The position numbers were made by a program, and so were the translations under genes. 64,000 bases of DNA from Streptomyces sp. NBC_01296 (GTDB lineage Bacteria > Actinomycetota > Actinomycetes > Streptomycetales > Streptomycetaceae), in the NCBI RefSeq assembly GCF_035984415.1, contig NZ_CP130720.1, positions 4,092,001 through 4,156,000 of the forward strand, in the 5' to 3' direction. The notes under the pieces are model-generated. The model was not told the origin of the DNA and made no database searches. It saw only the letters and a program-made list of their open reading frames with translations. Shown piece by piece: positions 1 through 7,752 of this stretch (the first letter of the stretch is position 1; every line of letters begins with the position of its first letter).

Positions 1-492
1 GATGCCGGGGAACTGCTCGGCGTGCTCCCTTATCTCCAGCACCTGGTCCGTGGTCGCCTCGTCGGTGACGGGGATCGGCTGGTACGGGGAGCCGTTCCAG
101 CACGGCTTGGGCGTCTTGACGTCGCACAGCCGGACGCTGTTGACCACGTCCTCGGGATTGAGGCCCAGGACGCCCGCGAGCCGGGTCAGGACGTCCTTGC
201 CCCTGTCCTTCATCCTGGTGAGGTCGGTACGGCTGGCGGAGACGACCATGCGCGTCTCGTTGTCGGCGAGCGGGACCCCGCGCGAGTCCAGGATCGAACC
301 GCGCACCGCAGGCTGGACGACCTGCTGGGTGTGGTTGTTCTTCGCCTCGTCCGTGTACTCCTGGCCGTTGCGCACCTGGAGGTACCACAGGCGCCCGCCG
401 AGGGTGAGCAGCAGCGAGAAGACGACCACCTGGATGACGACCAGGCGGTTCTGGACCCGGGGCGTGCGCCCCGTCTCCGGAATGTTGCTCAA
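1..492 (-). CDS. mrdA: penicillin-binding protein 2, N-terminal part (runs off left edge)
   Basis: The first 164 residues of a class B penicillin-binding protein are visible; the transpeptidase domain lies beyond the window. A short cytoplasmic leader is followed by one membrane helix at about residues 17-37. The start of the PBP dimerisation domain follows, with the RGSILDSRG signature near residue 65. Such proteins cross-link peptidoglycan outside the membrane during elongation, usually with a RodA-type SEDS glycosyltransferase. I place the start at a TTG because a strong GGGGGAG ribosome site sits 7 nt upstream and no ATG or GTG is in frame nearby. The PBP2 family is clear from its N-terminus; the exact paralogue is inferred. 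Confidence 0.85.
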   Translation of the reverse strand, partial: MSNIPETGRTPRVQNRLVVIQVVVFSLLLTLGGRLWYLQVRNGQEYTDEAKNNHTQQVVQPAVRGSILDSRGVPLADNETRMVVSASRTDLTRMKDRGKDVLTRLAGVLGLNPEDVVNSVRLCDVKTPKPCWNGSPYQPIPVTDEATTDQVLEIREHAEQFPGI

Positions 493-566
493 CTCAGGTC
501 TCCCCCGGAACGCTGCCTGCCGCTGACTCGCACGAGTCTAGAGCGAGCCCGGAAGGGGAAGCGCGG

Positions 567-2024
567 TCAGAAGGGGAAACTGGTGCGGCCGTGCTGCACC
601 GAGATCCACTTCTGGGTGGTGAACGCCTCGATCGTGGCCTCGCCGTTCAGCCGGCCCAGGCCCGAGGACTTCTCCCCGCCGAACGCGGCGAGCGGCTCGT
701 CCCCGATGGTCGAGTCGTTGACGTGGATCATGCCGGTCTCGATCCGCTGCGCGAAGCGCACGCCGCGCTCCACGTCCCGCGTGTGCACGGCGCCGCTCAG
801 CCCGTACGGGGTGGCGTTGGTCAGCCGTACGGCCTCGTCCTCGCCGTCGAAGACCACCAGCAGCGCCACCGGGCCGAAGATCTCCTGGCCGAGCAGCGGG
901 GAGTCCTCGGGGAGGCCGGCCAGCACGGTCGGCTCGACCAGGTTGCCGCGCGTAGATCCGCGGACGAGGGCCTGCGCCCCGGATTCCACGGCCTGGTCCA
1001 CGAGCGCGGTCAGGGCGTCGGCCTGGAAGGAGTTGATCAGCGGGCCGATGTGGGTGTCCGCCTCGTGGGGGTCGCCGGTCTTCAGGCTCCGCACCCGGGC
1101 GGTGAACTTCTCGGTGAACTCCTCCGCGACCGAGGCGTCCACGAGGATGCGGTTGGCGGCCATGCAGACCTGGCCCTGGTAGACGAAGCGGCTGAAGACG
1201 GCCGCGTCCACCGCGTAGTCGAGGTCGGCGTCGTCGAGGACGACGAGGGCGCTGTTGCCGCTGAGCTCCAGGACCGTCCGCTTGAAGTGCCGGGCGGCGA
1301 CGGAGCCGACGTGCCGGCCGACCCGGTCGGAGCCGGCGAAGGAGATGACCTTCGGGACGGGGTGCGTGAGGAGCGCGTCGCCTATCTCGGCGATGTCGGT
1401 GACCAGCACGTTGAGGAGCCCGGCCGGCAGGCCCGCGTCCTCGAAGATCTTGGCGATGACCCCGCCGCCGACCACGGGTGCGTTCTGGTTCGGCTTGATC
1501 ACCACCGCGTTGCCCAGCGCCAGGGCCGGGGCGACCGACTTCAGGGTGACCAGGAAGGGGAAGTTGAAGGGGCTGATCACGGTGACGACGCCGACCGGGA
1601 GGCGCTGGACCCGGTTCTCCTTGCCCTCGACCGGCGAGGCGAGGATGCGGCCCTCGGGGCGGATGGCCAGCTGGATCGACTCGCGGATGAACTCCTTGGC
1701 GAGGTAGACCTCGTACTCGGCCTTGGGACGCGTCCCGCCGAGCTCGTCGATCATCGCCTCGATGATCTCCTTCTCGCGCTCCTCGGTGATCCGCAGGGCG
1801 CGTTCCAGGACGGCGCGTCTGGCGTACGGGCTGGTGGCGGCCCACTCTCTCTGGGCGCGCTCGGCGCCGAGGTAGGCCTGGTCCACCTGCTCGACGGTGG
1901 CCACCGTGATGGCCGCGAGCTTCTCCCCGTTGTACGGGTTGACGTCGATGATGTCCCACGAACCGGTGCCGGCCAGCCATTCGCCGTCGATGTACTGGTG
2001 AGCCAGGTCGTCGAATATGGACAT
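567..2024 (-). CDS. aldehyde dehydrogenase family protein
   Basis: A 485-residue NAD(P)-dependent aldehyde dehydrogenase of normal family length. The general base Glu253 (LELSGN) and nucleophile Cys287 (GQVCMAANR) are 34 residues apart, as expected. The cofactor-binding stretch SPFNFPF...KPNQNAP is intact. The overall look is closest to benzaldehyde/vanillin dehydrogenases, so oxidation of an aromatic or aliphatic aldehyde to its acid is likely, but the substrate is not readable. I prefer the ATG at 2024, preceded by AAGGGA. An in-frame GTG at 2087 would add 21 residues unlike the family. It stands alone between the PBP2 gene and the XRE regulator. Confidence 0.9.
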   Translation of the reverse strand: MSIFDDLAHQYIDGEWLAGTGSWDIIDVNPYNGEKLAAITVATVEQVDQAYLGAERAQREWAATSPYARRAVLERALRITEEREKEIIEAMIDELGGTRPKAEYEVYLAKEFIRESIQLAIRPEGRILASPVEGKENRVQRLPVGVVTVISPFNFPFLVTLKSVAPALALGNAVVIKPNQNAPVVGGGVIAKIFEDAGLPAGLLNVLVTDIAEIGDALLTHPVPKVISFAGSDRVGRHVGSVAARHFKRTVLELSGNSALVVLDDADLDYAVDAAVFSRFVYQGQVCMAANRILVDASVAEEFTEKFTARVRSLKTGDPHEADTHIGPLINSFQADALTALVDQAVESGAQALVRGSTRGNLVEPTVLAGLPEDSPLLGQEIFGPVALLVVFDGEDEAVRLTNATPYGLSGAVHTRDVERGVRFAQRIETGMIHVNDSTIGDEPLAAFGGEKSSGLGRLNGEATIEAFTTQKWISVQHGRTSFPF

Positions 2025-2113
2025 GCCATCCCTTACTGCGAGCGCGCACCCGTGCGCTGCACCGGAGACCGATCGGTCATCATGCACTGATCAGACGTCA
2101 TACTACGTGCGAA

Positions 2114-2998
2114 TCAAGACAGTTGAAGAAGACCGCGGAGAAGATCCCGCGTCCGGTCGGCGTCGGGGCAGTCTGCCTGGAGCCGTTCCATCGCCCTTTC
2201 GTACTGCGCCACTTCCTCGTCTTTGTCCAGGTAGAGGGCACTGGTGAGCTGTTCCAGATAGACGATGTCCTGGAGGTCGGACTCCGGAAAGCGCAGCAGG
2301 GTGAAGGCTCCGCTTTCGCCCGCATGGCCGCCGAAGGAGAACGGCATCACCTGGAGCTGCACGTTGGGCCGCTGGGAGACCTCGATGAGGTGCTCCAACT
2401 GTCCGCGCATGACATCGCGGTCGCCGTACGGGCGGCGCAGCGCGGCCTCGTCGAGGACGGCGTGGAAGACCGGGGCGCTCTCGGAGACGAGCACCTTCTG
2501 GCGCTCGAGGCGCAGTGCGACGCGGCGGTCGATCTCGGCCTTCGTGGCGCCGGGCATGCCGCGGCTGACGACGGCCTGCGCGTAGGCCTCGGTCTGCAAC
2601 AGGCCGTGGACGAACTGGACTTCGTAGATCCGGATGAGCGAGGCCGCGCCCTCCAGGCCGACGTACGTCTGGAACCACCCGGGCAGCACGTCGCCGTAAC
2701 TGTGCCACCAGCCGGCCGCGTTGGCCTCGCGGACCAGCCCCAGCAGGGACTCCCGCTCCGCGCCGTCCGTGACTCCGTAGAGCGTGAGGAGGTCCTCCAC
2801 GTCCCTTGCCTTGAAGCTCACCCTTCCCAACTCCAAGCGGCTGATCTTCGATTCGGATGCGCGGATCGAGTAGCCGGCCGCCTCACGGGTGATGCCGCGG
2901 GATTCTCGGAGTCGCCTGAGCTGAGAGCCCAGGAGGATGCGGCGCACCACAGAACCGCTTGCTTCTGCGGTCACTAGTCCTGCCCTCCCCATCGCCAT
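2114..2998 (-). CDS. XRE-family regulator with C-terminal DUF5753 domain
   Basis: A 294-residue regulator. Residues about 15-75 form a helix-turn-helix (LRRLRESRGITREAAGYSI, then SESKISRLELGR). The rest is the DUF5753 domain typical of actinobacterial Scr1-like proteins, with QFVHGLLQTEAYA and LRFPESDLQDIVYLE. This family is commonly encoded beside a DUF397 protein and an RsbW-like ATPase, as here. XRE-DUF397 pairs have been discussed as toxin-antitoxin-like regulators of differentiation and antibiotic production. The start is uncertain: ATG 2998 or ATG 2992, neither with a good ribosome site. It is divergent from the ATPase gene, and the shared gap holds an operator-like repeat at 3185. Confidence 0.88.
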   Translation of the reverse strand: MAMGRAGLVTAEASGSVVRRILLGSQLRRLRESRGITREAAGYSIRASESKISRLELGRVSFKARDVEDLLTLYGVTDGAERESLLGLVREANAAGWWHSYGDVLPGWFQTYVGLEGAASLIRIYEVQFVHGLLQTEAYAQAVVSRGMPGATKAEIDRRVALRLERQKVLVSESAPVFHAVLDEAALRRPYGDRDVMRGQLEHLIEVSQRPNVQLQVMPFSFGGHAGESGAFTLLRFPESDLQDIVYLEQLTSALYLDKDEEVAQYERAMERLQADCPDADRTRDLLRGLLQLS

Positions 2999-3184
2999 GT
3001 GTACGCGTGGTCTGCGCGTGATGTGCGTCGCCGGGGCCCCCGCACCCCAGGTCCCGCAGTCTGCCACCAAAACGCATCGGTCCGTACTCGTTCTGTAACG
3101 GAATCCCGCCTGCCGGAAAAGAAGTCCGTAAGTATGCGTAGGAAGAAATGAGCAAGAACCATCACGGGAGTGGACAGGTCCGGC

Positions 3185-3210
3185 GCGTGCACGTGCATCT
3201 GCCCTTGCAT
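3185..3210 (+). promoter_or_regulatory. operator-like element A between XRE and ATPase genes
   Basis: This 26-bp sequence contains GTGCACGTGCAT, a near-perfect palindrome, followed by CTGCCCTTGCAT. An inverted copy with one mismatch lies at 4295-4320, upstream of the DUF397 gene. The element sits in the 339-bp divergent gap between the XRE start (2998) and the ATPase start (3338). Binding by the XRE protein is my inference. Nothing else gene-like is seen in this gap. Confidence 0.6.
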
Positions 3211-3337
3211 CCAGCTTCTGCATTCGGAACGATGGTGCCGCGCACCTGCGTGCTCTTCGCGCCGGCGCCGGACCCACCCCGCAGTTCTTTCTGGACGGAG
3301 CGCGCCGCTCTGCCCGCGAATCCCGGGAGTGCCTCGC

Positions 3338-3856
3338 ATGGGGACGAATGGATCGACCATGCTCGAGCCGTTACGGCAGGGGCTGCCCCCGGTCGACCCC
3401 ACGGCTGTCTCCGGGTCCGCCTCCTGCGCTCTGCCCGCCCGGTTCGAGGCGGTGCGGGGCGCCCGTTCGTTCACCCGGTCCACCCTGTCCCAGTGGGGCC
3501 TCGACGACCGCTTCGACGACGTCGCCCTGGTGGTCTCCGAACTCGTCACGAACGCGCTGCGCCACGCCCTGCCCGAGGACACCAGGCCCGCGACCGGCGG
3601 CGCCGGCGAGCCGGAGGCCTCGGTACGGCTGCACCTGATGCGGTGGAGCACCCGCCTGGTGTGCGCGGTACGGGACCCCAGCGAGGACCGGCCGGGCGGA
3701 TCGTTCGCGCCGGAGCGGACGCAGGAGAACTGCGACCTGGAGTCGGGGCGCGGGCTGTTCCTCGTGGACGCGTACAGCGACAGCTGGGGCTGGCATCCGC
3801 TCGCGGGACGGCTGACCGGCAAGGTGGTCTGGGCGCTGTTCATGCTGCACGAATAG
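3338..3856 (+). CDS. RsbW-like ATP-binding protein (HATPase_c)
   Basis: A 172-residue GHKL-fold ATPase of the anti-sigma/serine kinase type found in large numbers in Streptomyces. The N box is ELVTNALRHA (from about residue 70). The G1 region is VRDPSED, and the G2 glycine segment is ESGRGLFLVDAYSDSWGW near the end. Its partner is unknown; RsbW-type proteins bind sigma factors or phosphorylate STAS antagonists. ATG 3338 is chosen because GGGAG lies 8 nt upstream. A second in-frame ATG is at 3359. It is divergent from the XRE regulator and convergent with the DUF397 gene, the standard layout of this gene set. Confidence 0.85.
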   Translation: MGTNGSTMLEPLRQGLPPVDPTAVSGSASCALPARFEAVRGARSFTRSTLSQWGLDDRFDDVALVVSELVTNALRHALPEDTRPATGGAGEPEASVRLHLMRWSTRLVCAVRDPSEDRPGGSFAPERTQENCDLESGRGLFLVDAYSDSWGWHPLAGRLTGKVVWALFMLHE

Positions 3857-3895
3857 ACAGCGGGTCGTTCGCGGGCACACACGGGCATACGACGA

Positions 3896-3932
3896 CTGGC
3901 CGGGGTTGATCATTTCGATCAGTCCCGGCCAG
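3896..3932. terminator. bidirectional terminator hairpin
   Basis: The arms CTGGCCGGG and CCCGGCCAG pair perfectly and continue inward through G-T and TGATC/GATCA pairs to give about 16 bp with a 5-nt loop. It lies between the convergent ATPase and DUF397 genes. The right arm abuts a third GTGCACGTGCAT half-site at 3932-3943. Confidence 0.75.
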
Positions 3933-3997
3933 TGCACGTGCATGGCTTGATCGGTGCGCCGTTCCTCGGGCGATCGGGCGATGTGCCGATCGGTCGA

Positions 3998-4234
3998 TCA
4001 GGCGATCAGGTGGTCGAACTCGCCGTCCTTGACGCCCAGCAGCAGCGCCTCGATCTCGGCCGGCGTGTAGACGAGCGCGGGCCCGTCCGGAAAGCGCGAG
4101 TTGCGCATGGCGACAGCTCCACCCGGCAGCTTGGCGAACTCCACACAGGAACCTTGCGAGTTGCTGTGTCTGCTCTTCTGCCAGGTCACTCCGTCGAGTT
4201 CTGCAGCTGCCATCCCGTTGTACGCGTGGTCCAC
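3998..4234 (-). CDS. DUF397 domain-containing protein
   Basis: A 78-residue protein consisting almost entirely of a DUF397 domain. The conserved features are W-QKS-RHSNSQGSCVEFAKLPGG, then VAMRNSRFPDGPAL, then a C-terminal EI-ALLLGVKDGEFDHL. Members are small soluble proteins encoded beside XRE/DUF5753 regulators and are thought to act with them, possibly as an antitoxin-like partner; no enzymatic motif is present. The start taken is GTG 4234; ATG 4213 is an alternative. Its upstream region carries the inverted copy of the operator-like element found upstream of the ATPase, which supports joint control. Confidence 0.88.
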   Translation of the reverse strand: MDHAYNGMAAAELDGVTWQKSRHSNSQGSCVEFAKLPGGAVAMRNSRFPDGPALVYTPAEIEALLLGVKDGEFDHLIA

Positions 4235-4294
4235 AGGAAGCCCCCGATAGTGCAGATGTCAACTGCACCGGATCATAGCTGTGTTCATAAGCGC

Positions 4295-4320
4295 ATGCAT
4301 GGGCAGATGCACGTGCACGC
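4295..4320 (-). promoter_or_regulatory. operator-like element B upstream of the DUF397 gene
   Basis: This is the reverse complement of 3185-3210 with 25 of 26 positions identical. It contains the perfect 12-bp palindrome GTGCACGTGCAC. It lies 61 bp upstream of the DUF397 start, in a 299-bp gap shared with the TatA-like gene on the other strand. The rest of that gap has a small hairpin at 4420-4436 and no gene. Confidence 0.6.
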
Positions 4321-4533
4321 GGAGGGTGCTCTCCCGATCACTGTCAGGGAAGAACTCGGGTGGATCAGGGGCGAATCAGACCCTTATAAGGATTGGATCA
4401 AGGCGCAGCGGGGGTCATCGGCGTGCACGGCACGCCTTTCAGCACTCCTTCAGATTTGTACGGATGCGTGCGGAGCTGTTCGATGGCCGGGTCCGTCCGA
4501 AACACCCGTCGCCGCCCGAAGGTGGGAACGCGC

Positions 4534-4704
4534 ATGCTCCGCAATGCCCTTGAGCCCTGGCACCTGATCCTGCTCCTCGTGGTCTGCGTGTTGGTCTTCG
4601 GTTCGAAGAAGCTGCCCGACATGGCCCGTTCCCTGGGCAGGTCGATGCGCATCCTGAAGTCGGAGACCCAGGCCCTGCGAGACGAGGGCGGCAACACCCC
4701 CTAG
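4534..4704 (+). CDS. tatA: TatA/E-like twin-arginine translocase peptide
   Basis: A 56-residue protein with the TatA plan. There is a short N-terminus, a membrane helix at about residues 8-24 (HLILLLVVCVLVFGSKKLPD), the FGSKKLP hinge and an amphipathic helix (MARSLGRSMRILKSE). It lacks the long acidic or proline-rich tail of the main Streptomyces TatA, so it is probably a second, shorter TatA. It would polymerise into the pore that exports folded proteins with twin-arginine signals. ATG 4534 has AAGGTGGG upstream. No tatB or tatC is nearby. Its stop codon overlaps that of the convergent DUF2786 gene. Confidence 0.85.
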   Translation: MLRNALEPWHLILLLVVCVLVFGSKKLPDMARSLGRSMRILKSETQALRDEGGNTP

Positions 4705-5870
4705 CGAGGCAGCGGGCGGCGTTTGCCGCCCATGTGCGCGCGGTCGGCGGCGGCCGTGCCGTCCTCCCAGCCCGCATGGTCGGTGGCCCCGCGCAGCCGG
4801 GTGGTCGTGGTCCGGGGGAACATCTCGTCCGCCCGGGAGGTGACGGCGACGTCGCGGGCCACCAGCGCGGGCAGGTTGTCGGGGGCCTCGGCCACGGTGT
4901 GCTCGGCCGTCTCGGCGAGGCGCTGGCCGAGCCGGCTGGCGTACGCGAGCAGGAAGGACTGCCGGAACGTCTTGGTCCGCTTGCGCCCGCCGGAGCGCTG
5001 GGCGGCCTCGGCGCGGGTCATGGCGGCGGTCCCCTGCACGAGCAGGGACGTGTAGAGCAGCTCGACGGCCTCCAGGTCGCTCTCGAACCCCACCACGGTG
5101 GAGAACTCGTAGGCGCTGTTCCACACCGCCCGGCACCGGTTGGCCGTGGCGACGGCGTCCAGCAGCACGGCCTTGGCCTCTTCGTACGGCGCCTCGACCC
5201 CGATCCGGCAGGCCCCGGGCACCTGGGCGGGCCCCTTGCCGCTCGCCGCGAGCAGGGCCTCGTCGACGGTGTGCTGCGCCATCAGCTCCTGGGCCTTGGC
5301 GCTGAGCGCCTCCGCCTCCTCCGGGAAGGTGGTCGCCTCGGCCTTGGCGAGCAGGGCCCGGATGCGGCCGAGCATGCGCGGCTCGATGTGCGCGTGCTCC
5401 AGGGCATCGGCGGCCGGGTCCCCGGGAACCGGACCCACCGGTTCGATGGAGGGCAGCCGGATCAGCAGCCGGAACACCTCGAGGACGGAGGTGGCGAGGC
5501 TGAACCGGTCGGCCTTCTCGCGCCGCACGAGCAGTTCCCCGTACTCCGCGTCGTCCGCCCACCACACCTCGGCGTCGGTCCACCGCTCGGGCAGCCGGGC
5601 GTAGCGCCTCGCCTCGGCGGCGATCAGGTCGCAGGTGATCCGCAAATGCCGGTCGCCGAGGTCCCGCCCCACCAGCCGGAGCACGTCGGCGGGCTGCCAC
5701 CCCCGCTCCCAGGCCTGCCGTACGTACGCCTCCCCGCGCCCCAACAGCTCCCGCCCGACCGCGCCCCACTGCCCGCCGTCCCCGACGAGCACCGAGGCCC
5801 CGGCATCCAGCCCGGCATCGTCCTGGCTGTAAAGGGCGGCTTCACAGGCACGGTCGACAATCTCTCTCAC
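4701..5870 (-). CDS. DUF2786 domain-containing protein
   Basis: A protein of about 389 residues. The DUF2786 motif lies in the middle (RMLGRIRALLAKAEATTFPEEAEALSAKAQELMAQH, in pieces, about residues 160-200). The flanks are a predicted helical N-terminal half and a C-terminal region rich in Arg/Lys. The function of this family is not established; it is widespread in actinobacteria. I take GTG 5870 as start; the GAGGGG directly before it is closer than usual for a ribosome site, so the true start is uncertain. It converges on the TatA-like gene, sharing a CTAG that serves as stop on both strands. Confidence 0.75.
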   Translation of the reverse strand: MREIVDRACEAALYSQDDAGLDAGASVLVGDGGQWGAVGRELLGRGEAYVRQAWERGWQPADVLRLVGRDLGDRHLRITCDLIAAEARRYARLPERWTDAEVWWADDAEYGELLVRREKADRFSLATSVLEVFRLLIRLPSIEPVGPVPGDPAADALEHAHIEPRMLGRIRALLAKAEATTFPEEAEALSAKAQELMAQHTVDEALLAASGKGPAQVPGACRIGVEAPYEEAKAVLLDAVATANRCRAVWNSAYEFSTVVGFESDLEAVELLYTSLLVQGTAAMTRAEAAQRSGGRKRTKTFRQSFLLAYASRLGQRLAETAEHTVAEAPDNLPALVARDVAVTSRADEMFPRTTTTRLRGATDHAGWEDGTAAADRAHMGGKRRPLPR

Positions 5871-5907
5871 CCCCTCAGCTTTGCACGCCCCCACCGCGCA
5901 CAGCCCG

Positions 5908-5958
5908 CCCTCCCCCACGCTGCCGCTGCGGGTACCCCCAGCGGCAGCGTGGGGAGGG
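5908..5958. repeat. long inverted repeat in a divergent promoter region
   Basis: Two arms of 20 and 19 nt (core CACGCTGCCGCT / AGCGGCAGCGTG, flanked by C/G runs) pair fully apart from one bulged C, around a 12-nt loop. It sits between two genes that point away from each other, DUF2786 and the DNA polymerase. It is therefore not an ordinary end-of-operon terminator. Confidence 0.65.
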
Positions 5959-6027
5959 TCCGGGAGCGGAGCGCCCCCGGAGTGGCAGGCAGGCGGGCTG
6001 TCAGACCCCGGTGGGACACTCGCACCC

Positions 6028-7716
6028 ATGAGCGACCCCACCCCCCACTGGGCCCTCGCCGAAGCCGGCGACGGCCTCTGGCACGCCACGCCGCTCACCC
6101 CCAACCCCGGCCCCGGCAGCCGCCCCCTCACCGTCCACGACCCCGCGGACGCGATCCGCTCCGCCCCCGCCACCACCCGCTGGATCTGGCGGAGCACCAG
6201 CGCCGTCTACCCCCGCCTCCTCGCCGCCGGCACCCGTGTGGAGCGCTGCCACGACATCGAGGACGCCGAGCTCCTCCTGCTCGCCCACGAGGGCCGCTAC
6301 GGCGAACCCCGCTCGGCGGCAGCCGCCTGGGCCCGCCTCACCGGCGCCCCCGTACCCCCCGATCCCCCGCAGCGCACCGCGACACCCACCACCCAGGACT
6401 CCCTCTTCGACCCCCAGCCCACCTCCGCCCCCCTCCCCCTCGACGCGCTCGTCGCCGTCTTCCACGACCAGGCGAAACGCAGCGCCGCCACCGCCCACCC
6501 CGACCGCCTGCGCCTCCTCGTCGCCGCCGAGTCCGCCGCCTTCCTGATCGCCGCCGAAATGCACCGCTCCGGGCTCCCCTGGCGGGCCGACGTCCACCGC
6601 GCGCTGCTCACCGAGCTCCTCGGCGAGCGCTACGCCGGCGGCGGCGAGCCCCGCCGCCTGGCCGAGCTGGCCGACGAGATCTCCGCCGCGTTCGGCCGCC
6701 GCGTACGCCCCGATCTCCCGGCCGACGTCATCAAGGCCTTCGCCGAGGCCGGGATCCGGCTCAAGTCCACCCGCCGCTGGGAGATCCAGGAGCTCGACCA
6801 CCCCGCCGTGGAGCCCCTCCTCGCGTACAAGAAGCTGTACCGGATCTACACCGCCCACGGCTGGTCCTGGCTCCAGGACTGGGTGCGCGACGGCCGCTTC
6901 CGCCCCGAGTTCGTCCCCGGCGGCACCCTCACCGGCCGCTGGGTCACCAACGGCGGCGGGGCCCTGCAGATCCCGAAGGTGATCCGCAGGGCCGTCGTCG
7001 CCGACCCAGGCTGGCGGCTCGTCGTCGCCGACGCCGACCAGATGGAGCCCCGCGTCCTGGCCGCGATCTCGCGCGACCCCGCCTTCATGGAGGTGGCCGG
7101 GCGCCCCGAGGACCTGTACACGGCCATCTCCCGCCAGGGCTTCTCCGGCGACCGGGACATGGCCAAGCTCGCCGTCCTCGGCGCCGTGTACGGGCAGACC
7201 TCCGGCGACGGCCTGAAGAACCTGGCCGCGCTGCGCCGCCGCTTCCCGCAGGCCGTGGCGTACGTGGACGACGCCGCCAAGGCGGGCGAGGAGGGGCGCC
7301 TCGTACGGACCTGGCTGGGCCGGACCTGCCCGCCGCCGGTCGGCGCCGACGAGGACGGCGAAGCCGGGATCCCGCAGGACAGGGAGGACGGCTGGACGCC
7401 CGGCCATGCCTCCACCAACACCCGGGCCCGCGGCCGGTTCACCCGCAACTTCGTCGTCCAGGGCAGCGCCGCCGACTGGGCCCTGCTGCTGCTCGCGGCC
7501 CTCCGGCAGGCCATCGCGGGAGCCGGGATGCGGGCCGAGCTGGTGTTCTTCCAGCACGACGAGGTGATGGTGCACTGCCCCGCCGAGGAGGCCGAGGCCG
7601 TCGCCGAGGCGATCCGCGCCGCCGGCGACCGGGCCGGCCGGATCGCCTTCGGCGACACCCCGGTCCGGTTCCCGTTCAGCACGGCGATCGTGGAGTGCTA
7701 CGCGGACGCCAAGTAG
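6028..7716 (+). CDS. family A DNA polymerase (bifunctional exonuclease/polymerase family)
   Basis: A 562-residue polymerase of the PolA type without the 5'-nuclease domain. Motif A is DADQMEPR (Asp335, Glu340). Motif B is RDMAKLAVLGAVYG (Arg376, Lys380, Tyr388). Motif C is QHDEV (His510, Asp511, Glu512). All catalytic residues needed for polymerisation are therefore present. The O-helix position normally Phe or Tyr is Leu384. In the N-terminal third I cannot find the DxE exonuclease motif, so proofreading activity is doubtful. The start is ATG 6028. A repair or lesion-bypass role beside the main PolI is inferred. It converges on the next gene 37 bp later. Confidence 0.85.
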   Translation: MSDPTPHWALAEAGDGLWHATPLTPNPGPGSRPLTVHDPADAIRSAPATTRWIWRSTSAVYPRLLAAGTRVERCHDIEDAELLLLAHEGRYGEPRSAAAAWARLTGAPVPPDPPQRTATPTTQDSLFDPQPTSAPLPLDALVAVFHDQAKRSAATAHPDRLRLLVAAESAAFLIAAEMHRSGLPWRADVHRALLTELLGERYAGGGEPRRLAELADEISAAFGRRVRPDLPADVIKAFAEAGIRLKSTRRWEIQELDHPAVEPLLAYKKLYRIYTAHGWSWLQDWVRDGRFRPEFVPGGTLTGRWVTNGGGALQIPKVIRRAVVADPGWRLVVADADQMEPRVLAAISRDPAFMEVAGRPEDLYTAISRQGFSGDRDMAKLAVLGAVYGQTSGDGLKNLAALRRRFPQAVAYVDDAAKAGEEGRLVRTWLGRTCPPPVGADEDGEAGIPQDREDGWTPGHASTNTRARGRFTRNFVVQGSAADWALLLLAALRQAIAGAGMRAELVFFQHDEVMVHCPAEEAEAVAEAIRAAGDRAGRIAFGDTPVRFPFSTAIVECYADAK

Positions 7717-7752
7717 GAGCGGACGCCACGCAAGCGCGCTCGCCCCGGCTGA

